From contig OX359247.1 of NCBI GenBank assembly GCA_947179485.1, forward strand, positions 58,811,131-58,875,130: a DNA stretch of 64,000 nt, given 5' to 3'. Numbering within the stretch: position 1 is the stretch's first letter; each line of letters opens with the position of its first letter. The notes beneath the pieces were generated by a model. The model searched no databases. It was not told the origin of the DNA and was given only the letters and a program-made list of their open reading frames with translations. Positions 25,846 to 38,557 of this stretch are shown in pieces. The DNA comes from Allacma fusca (Eukaryota > Arthropoda > Collembola > Symphypleona > Sminthuridae). The translations under genes and the position numbers were made by a program.

Positions 25846-28800
25846 GAGGAAAGTTTAATGTGACGTTCTGGACGTCTGGTTGAGTTGAAAGAAAAGCTTG
25901 GGAGAGAGAGAGAGAGAATAGAAAGAATGGAAAAAGTTGTGGATGATGTATATTTGCATATTTACATGATGCACACGTATGCATCCTGTGTGTGTACATA
26001 TGTATGCAACGTGTGTGTGTGTGTGTGTGTGTTTTGGAAGGGTGAAATGAGCGCGTGCGTTCTTCATATCTATTGTCTAATCGGATTCATTAACTTTGGG
26101 CTCCCAGGAATGCGTTGTTGACGTTCCCATACAACACACATTCACACACACGCTCTCTCCCCTTTCACATTTCCCCGGAAAATCCTCCGGCACACAAGTT
26201 GTCTCGCCAAAGAGGAAACACTTCCTTTTCCTTCTCTCATTCTTACATCATATCCTTGGAAACTTTCTTCAAAAATTAGCCCAAATTATTTCAATCTGTA
26301 TATTTAGACACTCAATTACTTCAAATCCTGGGTTTTCTACAAACTACTCCTTTTTACAAGATAAACCCTAAAATAATATTTACATTCCCAAACTCAATAT
26401 TTTGTTTAAATATTTTCTCTCATTTTGACATCACATAACTTATTATTGCAAAAGAGCAGCCTGAACTTCAAAGTTGTACATTTTCAAAATTTCCTTCAAA
26501 ACTATTGTACGAGAATTTATTTAAGTTGATTATTCGAATTTTGACAAAACATAACTTTTGTCTCCTTACTCTGAATACAGTTAAATTAGGACCCGTGCTA
26601 AAAAAATTATTGTTAATTTGTTAAGTGTTGAATCTGCTCATTGATTTTGAATTTTAAAACTTATTTATTTTAAAATCAAGATTATTTTAAGGTACCGGTA
26701 AAAAAAATTTGTATCGAACTTCGACGCCGCACACCGATTTCTCTGGGTAGACTTAGTTAAGACTCGTCAAAGAATTTGGTGTGCAAATAGAAGAAAATCT
26801 AAATAGCCGGTAAAATGTCTGATTGCCACCATTTATTAAAATTTGAGGAGAATGCTCAAAAAAGTATTTAATTACTTTCTCTTACAAAATTTAACTTCAA
26901 ATTTCCTATAAAATATTTGGCCAGACTTTTCAGCCATATTTAATTTTAACCATAGCTTTGGGATTTCGAAGAAAAAGGTTTTACGGATGTTATCTCATCA
27001 TTACTAGTTTAGTACGCTATCTTGTAACGTGTGTAGTTAAGACATGTGTGCTTTGCCTATAAAAAAAGGAACTTGAGAACTAATTATGGGAAAACTGATT
27101 CCCTTTAAAGAGTAGTGAAAAAAGTGGATGGTAGAAGTGTCAATGAAATGACCTGAAGGTCATAGAAATAGGAAAATCTGTGATCTTGGAAAAGTATACG
27201 AGCGAAATGCTAAAATTCAGATCTACCTCTCTAAAGTTACTCATACGAAGATATAATATATAAGTAGAGTTTGACTTACATTGCTCTGGATACTGAGAGT
27301 CTGATAAAGGAAAAAGCGGGTGAGGATATTTTAGTGACTAGGGAAACTTACAAGGAGGGAGGAGAGCACGTGGCTTAGTAAAAGGAATATCTCCTGTCCC
27401 TGTATTTTCCCGCAATTTTTTTCCATTCATTCCCCTTATCTTGGGATACACTTATAAGAAGAAAAAAAGCAACTCAGGAAAATATGTGGAAGGCGGAATA
27501 TTGTTCAGGGATTTGTTCTGCCCAAAGCAGATGGAAAGAAACAGTGATAGTTGTTATTTGCTGATCTAGCTTTAAATTACACCTGTAATAATTATTTATG
27601 CACTGAAACAAGTAATTACTTGTCAAAAGTTTAAAAAAAAAGAAAAAATATTAGGAAAGAAATAATTACCCTGATAGCAATAAAACGTACCACTCAGGTT
27701 CAAAAAACTCATGTATACGGGCAACTTAATTTAAGGGCTAAAGAAAATAAAAATTAGGAATTAAAAGATAAATTTAAATAAAGAAAAAACAAAATGAATT
27801 TCCTAGAAGTGAGTATATTAAATAAATTCTAAAGTCAAAATTCTAATCAAATTACAAGCAAAACAAGCTTCTACGAAAGTACCAACGGGTAAAAATTGCA
27901 AGTCAAGAAAATTTCCAAAATATTACGGGTTCAATCTGGGAATTAGCAATTAAAGAAACGAATTGACTCTGGCTTTCTCCGTCCTATAAAGTTATTTGAA
28001 AAACGTCGGGGTTTAGAAAAAAACTAGGGAAATATTTAAGGCGATTGTAAAAATAGCGACGGGTTTTTTTAAAAAAATCCAGAAAATCATTTGTAAACAA
28101 CTACCTCAAAAACATTTACCTACCTCATGCACGAATCAAATATTAAACATAAGTGTCAAAAAAGTGTGGACTATAATTTTACGGAAAATCCCCACACATC
28201 AAACAGTTATCACAGAACGTTCAAGCAAAAGTAGAAAGGAAATTCCGGTGATAGTTTGAACCCACTGAAATCTTCCACAACTGTGGTTCCAGCCGGGTTA
28301 AAATAATTCTTGACTCAAAAGTGACAAAAACTTGAAATTTGACAGAAGAAATAACCCACTAAAACCGGTAATACTATCAAAATACGGGTGAAGATTTGCA
28401 CTGTACCATGCAAATTTTGAACTGAGAAAGTGCAGTGGATTGTAGACACCAGTAAAATTTTTACCGGCCTCAGCTTTCACTCCAGCTCCAGTGAAGCTTC
28501 CATATTTAACGAGTACTGGGAGTAAGTGGGGCGAAAAAAAAAAGAAAACGGTGAAATTCTTTGAAGACTAGAATCCACAAAGTTTTTTTTAATAGCATTG
28601 GCGTTCCTCTTTAGGCTTGAAAATTTTTCTTCAGAACCATTACACAGGCTGGATTGAAGGTACAAACTTCAGATAATATTCTCAACCTTTTTTAAGTGTT
28701 GCTCTATCTTTGTTTTTTAAAGAAACCTACAGTATACTCTTATTTGAGAATACATCCTGTGCATGAGGATTTTTATGTAAAATTTGGTGTATTTTATTTC

Positions 28801-30320
28801 TCCATTGCCCTTATTTTGTTTCATATTTTGACATCATTTCAGAGGTTTACTCATGTAAAGTATCTACACATAACCATCCGACTCTTAGAGGCTCAGAGGA
28901 ATGGAGTTATCTCCAAAGATGCTTGAAGGGAAATCCAGTAAAATTATTTCAGTCGTTTTCAATTTCTGTAGCCGTCAGAGCGACGGGCGACTTTATGCGC
29001 AGGCAGTGAGACAAACTTAACTTTATCCCTATAGGGTTGCTCTCACTATAAGAAGAGTATCTTATAGTACGAGTTCACGCTGTGTAGATACCTACGGTGG
29101 TCAGAGCATTGCTAACATGTCAAGTTTTCATACGACAATAAGTTGCCAAAGGTACCCGTAAAATTTTGTAAATCTGTAAATAAATGATTCTCAAAAAATA
29201 ATGTTTTCCTAAATCTGCTGCCACTGTGAATTGTACCAGGACAGTTCACTCTTATTATAAGGGACTTCATTTTAACAAGAGCATTTTTTCTAGAATAGTT
29301 TAAAAAAGTCAGGATCGTGTTAATTCTGGACGTTTGAGGAGCATACGGGTATTGTAGTAGTATTTGGATGTTATTGAGGGGATTTGATATATTGTAATAT
29401 GAGGGTGTGGGAAATTGTAGGGATGGGATTATTACAGGTAGAGTGGAAGCCTGTAATGAAGATATTTGTAATGAGAGAAGGTAGAAGGTGGTTTTGAGGG
29501 ATATGGGGGTGTATTGGTGCTCGATGGGTTGGAAGGAGGGAATGGATGATGGGAAGAATAGAGGGGTTCTGGGAGGTCAGTCATCCAAGCCGTCCCATGG
29601 CTAACTAATCGCTTGGAGTGAATGAATTGGGTGTGTAAATAGATACGGATGACCGAGCATGGGCAGTTCATAATATTATCCGCTTTCCTACACATTCTCT
29701 CCACTTAACCCATGTCACTTGTTGGGTCTAGCCAGGGTCAGCTTCCCAATATAAGTCCTCTGCATTCCTCATTATTCATTAATTCAATTTACAAGTACAG
29801 TGTACTCTTATAAAAGCATGGTCTCTATATTCATAGAAACACTGGATTTTACCCTAAAACTCGTCCTGTTATTTTCCATTTGAAGATCATAGGACGTGTC
29901 ATTAAGCTTACAGTAAACTACGGCTTTGTTAAAGTACTGATAGTCCGTTTAAAAATAGTGCTGGCTCAATCTATGTTTAAGAGCCAGAAAATATGAAATC
30001 TAATTTTATATTATATTTCATAAAGAAACTCTCGTGTGCAATATGTTCTTAAAATGGGGTGCTATAATGACTCCAATGTTGTACACATTTTTATGGTCCA
30101 AGAAAAAACTGTATTTTGATTGGGCAAACTGTAATCATAATTTTTAAATGGAGCCAAGAAATAATTCGATAAAAATAAAAGTAACTAGATTTAATTAATT
30201 ATTTTTATAGTATATTGAGAAGATGCAGCTGTCATTTGCATGCAATGGGGTGTACCATAACGAGAGTACACTGTACACAAGATTTTCCCAACAAACAGGG
30301 AAATGAGAGGGTGAGCAAAA

Positions 30321-30341
30321 GAGAGAGAGAGAGAGAGAGAG
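30321..30341. repeat. (GA)n microsatellite
   Basis: Uninterrupted GA tract just right of a lone MITE-like terminus that ends at 30275. Confidence 0.85.
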
Positions 30342-31372
30342 TGGAAAGAGCTTAATTAGGGATAAATGGTATGGCGTGTGGTCACGTCATTCCCCTCAAC
30401 TGGACAAATTGAATCAGATTAATCATCCCGTAGTTAATCTCCCATTTCACTATTTAGCTCTAAATTCAGTTTACTGGGAACATTGAAAAAGTGTGTGAGT
30501 CTAGGTTTCACATGTAAACAATAAGCTTGCCCACATCTACTCTGATTTTCCTCTACAGACTTGATAGTTCCCAGACAATGTCCGCTCTTCTACTCGAGGA
30601 GTTAATTAACGCCTAGTTTACTCCCAGTAACGACTAAAGGGATCAATATTGAACTGGCATTTATCCCCTCGTTAATACTAAATCCTCCTCCTCTGACTTA
30701 TGCATAGATACTTATACTATCAAAATTATTCCTCTCCCATCTTCCAACACACTCTTCACATGTAATTAAATATATCGGACTACAGTCCAACCCCTTCCCA
30801 ACCTCCCTCCCTTTCAAAATCTCCAGCATCACACGAGTCCTAAAAGAACAGCTTCCCTTCATAGTTTTCACTCATTCTAAAAAAGATGTGATTTGTAAGG
30901 GAGATTGTGATAAGCAGAGGTCAGAAAGCTCCGATTGTCATTTCAGAGTTGCATTCACACTCTTCTCATTAGGGATTTATATTGGAATTCCGGGCAATGC
31001 TAATTCATATGTAAAGATTCCTCATCCAGAGGTCACATTCCATCCTCCCCACATTCGTTTATGGTTTATTCATAATTATATCTAAGATACAGTTATTCCC
31101 CCAATATGGAATGCTGCAAGGAATGCTGGCTCTTGTTTCAAATATTATGTAAAAAATATACTAAAATGCTAGAAAATAAATAGCATTGGGAAAGATATGA
31201 GTGTTGTATTTGTGGGAGGATGCGTATTATCTTAGCAGATGTTCACTATACAGATGCTCGACTGTAGATAATTACTTCAAATGGTTGTACTTCCTTCAGA
31301 TACGAGTTCCTATGGAGTAGAAGATCTACAGAAATTTTAGTTATTTAAATCTGGAAAATACCGGAATATATA

Positions 31373-31559
31373 TACAGTGCTCTCGGAATATAGGGACTGT
31401 CCTTTCCCAAATCCCGGCATCAAATACTATGAGGAAGCTGGTGTCAGGGGAGATGTGATTACTAGCGTTGTGGTAAATGGGGAAATCCATGGAAATGTGT
31501 TTGTGTAGATTTGTCGAGAAAATGGTGGAAGGTGGTCCCTTGTAGGGAGAGTGGACTGT
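31373..31559. mobile_element. MITE of the TACAGT-ended family, near-complete copy
   Basis: The left end is TACAGTGCTCTCGGAATATA and the right end is TTGTAGGGAGAGTGGACTGT. An internal segment (TAGCGTTGTGGTAAATGGGG, near 31465) matches the internal motif of other copies, which supports a shared ancestor and not merely similar ends. Confidence 0.65.
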
Positions 31560-32731
31560 CTGTTGTTATCACACGCTCGGATGGAATGCTTGTGGGACAG
31601 TAGGTATGGGGCTGATTGGGAGAGTATTAATTAGTGCTTGGTTTTTACCACAAGGGAATAGCCATGGGATTGGACGGGACACAAACTCTGTGGATTTACC
31701 CAGCCGTAATTAATTCATTCTGATCTAGGATTTCAACAAATAATTATTTAATCAAGAGATTACAATATCTCAGTTTATTAAAGACTCGTCCCTCGTCATA
31801 TTGTATACAAATCGTAGGAGTGTGGAGACCCAAGCAGACCCCGTAGAACGTTCCAATGTGGACCAGCAGCTTGGATTATTTTATTTGTCAAGGGACCCGA
31901 AAAATTTACAGACACGGAGTTAATTGAGCTCAGACGCTAAAAGTGCAACTTCAACTGCACTGTCTCTATAAGGGACCCATTTATTACAAGAGCGTCGTGC
32001 ACAGGGCCAAAAATATTCACTACAAAGCTCAACCTATGAAAACCTGAATGTAGATAGATATATATAGTTATACAAGCTGTTGTATATTTCAGGGTTGATC
32101 TTATAGAGAGATATAGATATATTTAGATTCTATATTCGTATCAGTTTATGGTCCTGATAATTCCGAGAATTGGGGGAAACTCTACGTAACATTTTGCACT
32201 GAAATTGAGACGTGGCAATAAAAATGACACGGACCCTGACACAGCTGAGGGGAAAGAATTGAGCTGTGGAAATAAATTCATCTTAATTGTCCTAATTGAA
32301 GGGACCAATAGGGCTGGGTGTGCGTCTGTTAAAATCTGTCAGGTGTTGGGGTTGAGTTGATTGAAATTCAAATCCGGGGATCGCTTTATACTGCTTTCGT
32401 CATTTGACATGATAATTTTTGGGAGAAATAATTTGAGTCAATTATTTCCTGGCTTCCGTGCCACGCAGTACATATGTATACTCCTGTACAAGGGCTTGTC
32501 TCCTTACATTGGTCCTAAATTAAGATGCTATGCTGATACGACCCTTATATAGCAGTAGTCCTGGCATATACTATAGCGAGAGTCGACTGCATAAATATAA
32601 AGTTCAATTATTGTGAAAGAGCCAAGTGGTGGAAGAGGGATGTGATGATGACGGAGCTTTCGGGTTTGGTATTTCCAGAAAACATTTCACTTCCTTCTAG
32701 ATGCAATTACATGGACGTACATAATGAGTAG

Positions 32732-32736
<5 letters not shown>

Positions 32737-32780
<44 letters not shown>

Positions 32781-32782
32781 TG
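32737..32782. repeat. (GT)n microsatellite
   Basis: Long TG tract with a single TATG interruption near 32773. Confidence 0.9.
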
Positions 32783-33480
32783 AGGATATATCCATTAGAG
32801 ACAAACATATGTAAAGAAGGACTCACACGGGTGAAATCGATACGTCCATATATAACAGTTTAATTTAATTACAGTCAATTAGGAAGAAAGGGTTCCTTAA
32901 AAGCATGGCGGGGAAACAATGAGGAGCAACTCCGAGAGTGTCACACATGGCATTGTATTTTGTGAGTGCAAAGCAAAGTACTTTCATAATACCATTTCCC
33001 ATACTCTCCACAATGGCTCTCCCGCCAGTCTCTGTACAGGGACCTGTCCATATGAGAGCACCTCGAAATCTCCCGGAATTTCAATTCTGTGTATGTGTGT
33101 GTGTAATTAACCTATAACCACTTTAGCATAGATGGAGGAAATTATGACGACAGCGAGATTCTATTAAACTAATGGGGCTGAGCAGAGGACTTGCTCTTAC
33201 TATATTCTACATGAGGGTCCTCTGTAGAGAAATTCTACGTTATATCTCATATCCAGTTTTATAATTACACTTATGCAGCACATGTCTTTGAAATTCAAAT
33301 TCCGACGTGTGCTTTCAACTGCTTATAGTTTCAACGACCTACCTCCAACCTATTCCTGCCTTGCTCTGGAGTCACAGTGAACCCTTGCTAAAAGGGACAC
33401 TCTTTAGTTTGGGTGAAGTACATATGTTGTGAGCTTGGGCATATGAGGTTGGCTGTGAGGGAAAACTTTCCTCTCTTTAA

Positions 33481-33484
<4 letters not shown>

Positions 33485-33517
<33 letters not shown>
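33485..33517. repeat. (CA)n microsatellite
   Basis: Uninterrupted AC tract of about 33 bp. Confidence 0.9.
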
Positions 33518-33518
<1 letters not shown>

Positions 33519-33736
33519 GAGTAAAATGTAAGTAATGAAGTGCTACGCCTCAACTTTACAAAGGTAGTTGACAAAAGGAATGGATATGATTGCATTAGCA
33601 AGTGCTACTATTAGACCGAGTCAATGCAACACAACACACACTTCTTCAAATCACAATAGCTTTCTATGTCATTTCACTCCCCATCTACGTACTGTGTGAA
33701 AGTAGATACCAAAACACACATACATCGGGATGAGTT

Positions 33737-33738
<2 letters not shown>

Positions 33739-33785
<47 letters not shown>
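33739..33785. repeat. (CT)n microsatellite
   Basis: Uninterrupted TC tract of about 47 bp, the longest pure dinucleotide run in the window, roughly 1.1 kb upstream of the BTB-psq start codon. Confidence 0.9.
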
Positions 33786-33788
<3 letters not shown>

Positions 33789-34837
33789 GCATGACTTGGT
33801 CCTCAACAGGGGAGAGAGAGAGAAACTGTGAATTTAATTGAATTTTCCACGAGACATTTCTACATTACCATATGTAATAGTACCTTACATTACATTGTGC
33901 ATGGATGTGAGGATACAAGAGGGTGTCCCAGAGCCTTTCCCTCCCCCTCAAATTACAGAAAAACCACATCGAGTGAAAGTATAGATCAAAGTTAAATAAC
34001 TAGATAATTACTGTAATTTGTATTTTTAAAATATCAACCATTAGTTTCAAAAAATTTAATTACAAAAGATTTTTAAAACTATCTCCGAAAATTCTAATTG
34101 TTTTTATTTCTATGACCTCAAAAATTCACTCTGGTCATTATTATTTAGGGTCGAGTTATATAAAATCTGTAGGAAAATAATTACCTCAACATTGTTGGTG
34201 TTAAAAATTGCATTTATAGAAGCAAAGCAAGTTCTATATTGATTTGAACATTCTTGGAAAAATTCGTGTGCTTTATCGTTTTGACTCCTGTGACCCCTTC
34301 CTAAGAAATACGTCAATGATAGAAATCATGGGTTTTCTGGAGGATGTTTCCTGCCAAATATTCCTTTCAGAGTAGAAAATATTTGTGTAATTATCTGTAG
34401 CAACGAAGTCACTGGGGAATTCTTGATTTTTATCCACAGATTACCCCTTAAGGCTCCAGGTGTTGAACTATGTATACGTCATTCCAAATAAATATTGTCT
34501 ATGAGAATTGGTGGAAAACAGTGACGGGAATTTGGTATAAAATGAATAGAATACATATGTTTTTTGAGAAATGCTATAAATTGGGGTTAAAGGAATTTGT
34601 CATTATCCCTGATATGGTTAAAGGGGGCTGGAGTACCCTGTATGTCTATAGGAATATATATATTGGATCCTTGCAGATTTTAGCAGACGCTTGGGACGGG
34701 CCCTCACAGGATTGGGATCTCACATACGGATCCGGATAGATATATATAGATACAGATATAAGGAAAGGGGTTCGGGAAGAAGTGGGAAAGAGAATAATAA
34801 GAAGACTCCTTCCTCTCCCACTAATTAATAATCAATA

Positions 34838-37800
34838 ATGGCATCCTATCCATTGGACTTTTCCGATCGGACCAAAACATCCTCCACTCCGACATTAATG
34901 TCAAAGATGACGTGGAGCGGGTTTGAGGAGGAGCTCCTGTCATCCTTCGAGGAATTCTGGAGACTGGGGGACTTTGTCGATGTAACCTTAATATGTGATG
35001 ACTTGACACTCCGGGCCCATCGGATCGTCCTCGCTGCGAATAGTGAGTACTTCGAGAGGATCTTCACAGAGTGTGATTGTAAAAATCCTGTCATCCTCCT
35101 CCATGGATTTGAGGGCTGGGAGGTTGAGGCTTGTGTGGAGTTTATGTATCGAGGAGTCATTCAAGTCCCGAGTGAGAAGGTTAATGACATCGTCAACACT
35201 GCTGGCATTCTTGAGGTAAGGCTTTCATTCATTTCACAATCCAGTGCAGCCTCACCGTCACGGCCATATCCAATCACATGCTTTCTTTTCACGTCACATT
35301 ACAGTCCCTCCTCAGTCTCCTTCTTCTTCTGATTCTAATAACTTAAGGAGATTCTCTCATGAAATCCTTTGATTGTATGTGTACTAAAGTGTACTCTAGC
35401 ATTAAGCTCAGGTAATTGTAATGGGAGGACAGAGGACTATTATTAGTTCCGGCCTGCCAGCATCAATTTGTATCACTTGTAACTGTTTCATGGCACAGTA
35501 ATCAAATATTGACAATTGTGGGACAGTGGGTCAGGGGAAAGCTGGGAATTGCTGTCAAATAGAATCTATGACCTGAAGCTCCTCTGATTTCAATAATCAT
35601 ATCAGCCCTACTCCTCCACACGAGCCCAATTTCTTGGATTCATTCCAATTTACTTCAATATAATTTTTTTAGGATAAAAAATTCATGTCATTTCTTTTGG
35701 GATGCTATTATGTAGGAAGTGGACTGTAGATTATGAAAATATGGTTGTAATCGTGGTAGAAAAGTTGGGAATGAAAGAGCATGCCTTGCTCCTCTTGCCC
35801 TTGTATAGAGATAGAGAGAGAGAGAGGGGAGGGAGAGAGAGTGGGTTCAATGAGGGAACATGTTTTTAATTACGATCAGACTTATTAAAGAGAGTGGCGG
35901 AAGAGAGAAGTTACTGTAGGATGATAATGAAGTGGTGAAAATAAAAATGATGATGAACCTGTAGTTTTGAGTATGAAATGGAGGGATACTTGTACCTTGT
36001 CATTAACTCCGTTCCTTTCTGTTCCCATCCCTCTTCTTTTGGGCTGGGAGAAGGATGGGAAGGCGAGAGGAGAATGACATGAGTCAATATGTACCTACAT
36101 GTATATAAGGACGTAACGGGCGGGCGTTTGTATACAAGTCCTTATAATCCTTCAATGATATGAAACTCCAGAGTTGAATGAACAGTGTGGAAAAAAAGAT
36201 AGGGAAAAGTGCCTCAGATTGTAAACAAAAAAAACTCCTCACTACAGGACGGATTCCAAATGAACTTTCTTTCATAGAACTTTCCGTCTGTACTTTTGTA
36301 TGCATCAAGGTTGTTTCTGCTGCAGGTTCAATTTATATACAGTGTACTCTCCCTATTAGGCTTCCCTTATGCTTTTGTACAATTTTTATCATGTACATAA
36401 TTATTTGAAAATATTTAGACAAAAACTCGTTGAGCACAATTTTACTACCGTAATTTTTTAAGAGAGCCTTCCAATGTTAAACAACCAGGAATTCCTTCCT
36501 TTTTGGGTGATGCTATTTTGGCAGTAGGAGACACTCCGGGATGTAAACGTGTAGTTTCCCTAAACAATATCAGCTGTAGAAACTCTATATTTGATTTTTA
36601 AAGTGGGATTTGCTTATAAGGAGAAAAGTTTGCATTATGTTAGATGGGAATGTGTCCCATGTTTTTGGCTGTGTAGAAAAACGATAATTTAATATTCTCT
36701 GATAGCGAGATTAAGTATAGTTCCCCTTCTACATTTTCTCCTGTAATTATTCTAAAATTCTGTCAAAATAAAAGAATAATATTCCGGAAAAAGTCCAGAA
36801 AATCCTTTCAAAAGGATCAAAATCTAAACTGTGATTTCTGCGCTCAAATATCCTTTTCAATAATTGATAATAATATTAATAATTTATTCCAAGTAGAGCG
36901 TCCAAGTAGAGTTTTTATAAGTATTAAATATCAGCCATAGATTTACAATGCTTGCTGTTCATTGATGATACAATTAGACCCCAAATAGGAACTTTTCCAT
37001 CTCACATTTTGAGATCACTGAATTTCTTTAACCATGTGTGTCTTAAATTGGTAACGGGATGTAATGAGTGGCGTTAAAACCTTGACCGGAACATTATACA
37101 GGCAAAATTGTCGAGTCTGAAAATCCGCGAGAGATTGAGCGTGTGAAAAATTATCAGTGGAGAGGAAGATATGTACATTACACTCGTTTCACAACAGACA
37201 CCCTTAAAACAGCATCCACTCGGTAGACACACATCCATATTTTATAGATTTGAGTCGAAAGGTGATTTTTCTCCTTAAATAAAAAGCAGGTGCCATGTTG
37301 CTCCCACCAAGGGTTTCTGTGAATTAGTCTGCACCCTTGATGCATGCTGAAAGTATATTTGTATCTATCTATAGATAGTAGTATAAGTACCCAAGTGTTG
37401 GTTTTGCCAATCCTGTATGTAATTCTCACTGGGAGAAAAGGACAGAGCAATTAAAAACGCTGTCTCGGAGTAAAAATCCCTTAAAAAATGTCCCCCATTG
37501 AAAGCCCCAGCAAATTAATTCCGCATCCTTGGAACAAGTCATAGAGAAAGAGATGTCGTGTCTCCCTCATGCACTTCTCTATCAACTTTTGTATAGGCAT
37601 GTTATAGTTTGCCATTACATATGTATGTTTGTATGTATGTACATATGCTGAGACAAGAGACAGGCTCTGTCCCTGAAATACCCTCTCCATAATAATATAC
37701 ATAGCACTCCAGATCTTTCCCTGGCTTCTCCTCTCTCCTCATAAAACATAAGCAGGAGAGTTGTGTCGTTGAGATGATGAAGAGACTCTGGATGTACAGT

Positions 37801-38525
37801 GGATTCTCGCCATAGTGCAGACCCTACTATTTCCAAGGGACTCATTGCCCGTGTCTCTACATCGAGTCTTTTTAAATCTTCAAATTATTACACATGAAAT
37901 AATCCCATACTCTTAGAAGTAATTATCTGTCGTTCCTTACATTTATAATTATCAGCAGGTGTGAATAAAAATGTCGGAATAATGTCATATCGATGGTCAT
38001 TAGACCCAGGCTCTACTGTACGTTCCTATAGGACAGATGATACTATACCCTTGCTGTTAGGCACAGTCCTAAAGACATCCTCTGGATATAGTGGGCTTAG
38101 TAATGTGTGGAAACATTTAATTCCCCAGTATCTATTTTAAAGCTATAATGCAATTACCGTCTACACAAGTCAAGGTTTGAAAATTCCAAGACGGTTGTAA
38201 CAGAGAGGGAGTGTACTGTAATGGATACATTTTTATATCTACATAATAACGTATGTACGACCCTTGTTATTTATAGTGTGACTTTTAAAGGAAGGGAGAT
38301 GTAAGTGTTGGACAGGTGCGCTCTGGTAAGGGATGAAATTAACATTGTGGTAAATGGGATGAGCACGACTGGGTATCTACACCCAGTCGTTGAGGTTATA
38401 TAGAGATGATTTTTTCAGAGAGCTCTCAAGAGGGGGTCTGTTATACAGAGAGGTCTCTGTACATGGAGCAGAGACAGATAGTTGAAGAGTGAACCGCCCT
38501 TTGATACACAAAAGCAAGGTTTAAC

Positions 38526-38557
<32 letters not shown>

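Larger units (their letters stand above)
23650..31372. other. Non-coding stretch, no gene seen
   Basis: No supported gene. It contains (GT)n at 25822-25845 and 26011-26032 and (GA)n at 30321-30341. The part from about 26400 to 28700 is strongly A+T-rich with long A and T runs. MITE-like single ends occur near 24300 (TTGGACTGTA), 29796 (TACAGTGTACTCTTATA) and 30275 (GAGAGTACACTGTA). Confidence 0.55.
31560..34837. other. Upstream intergenic stretch with three long microsatellites
   Basis: No supported gene. It holds (GT)n at 32737-32782, (CA)n at 33485-33517 and (CT)n at 33739-33785. The last few hundred bases before the BTB-psq start codon presumably contain its promoter. A TATATATAGATACAGATATA stretch near 34740 is AT-rich, but I cannot assign a TATA box with confidence. 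Confidence 0.5.

Noticed and set aside
32360-32385. ATTCAAATCCGGGG, similar to a tRNA B box
   Set aside because: No A box at the right distance upstream and no acceptor-stem pairing.
34821-35160. Minus-strand open frames opposite the BTB exon
   Set aside because: Antisense shadows of a clear BTB coding exon.
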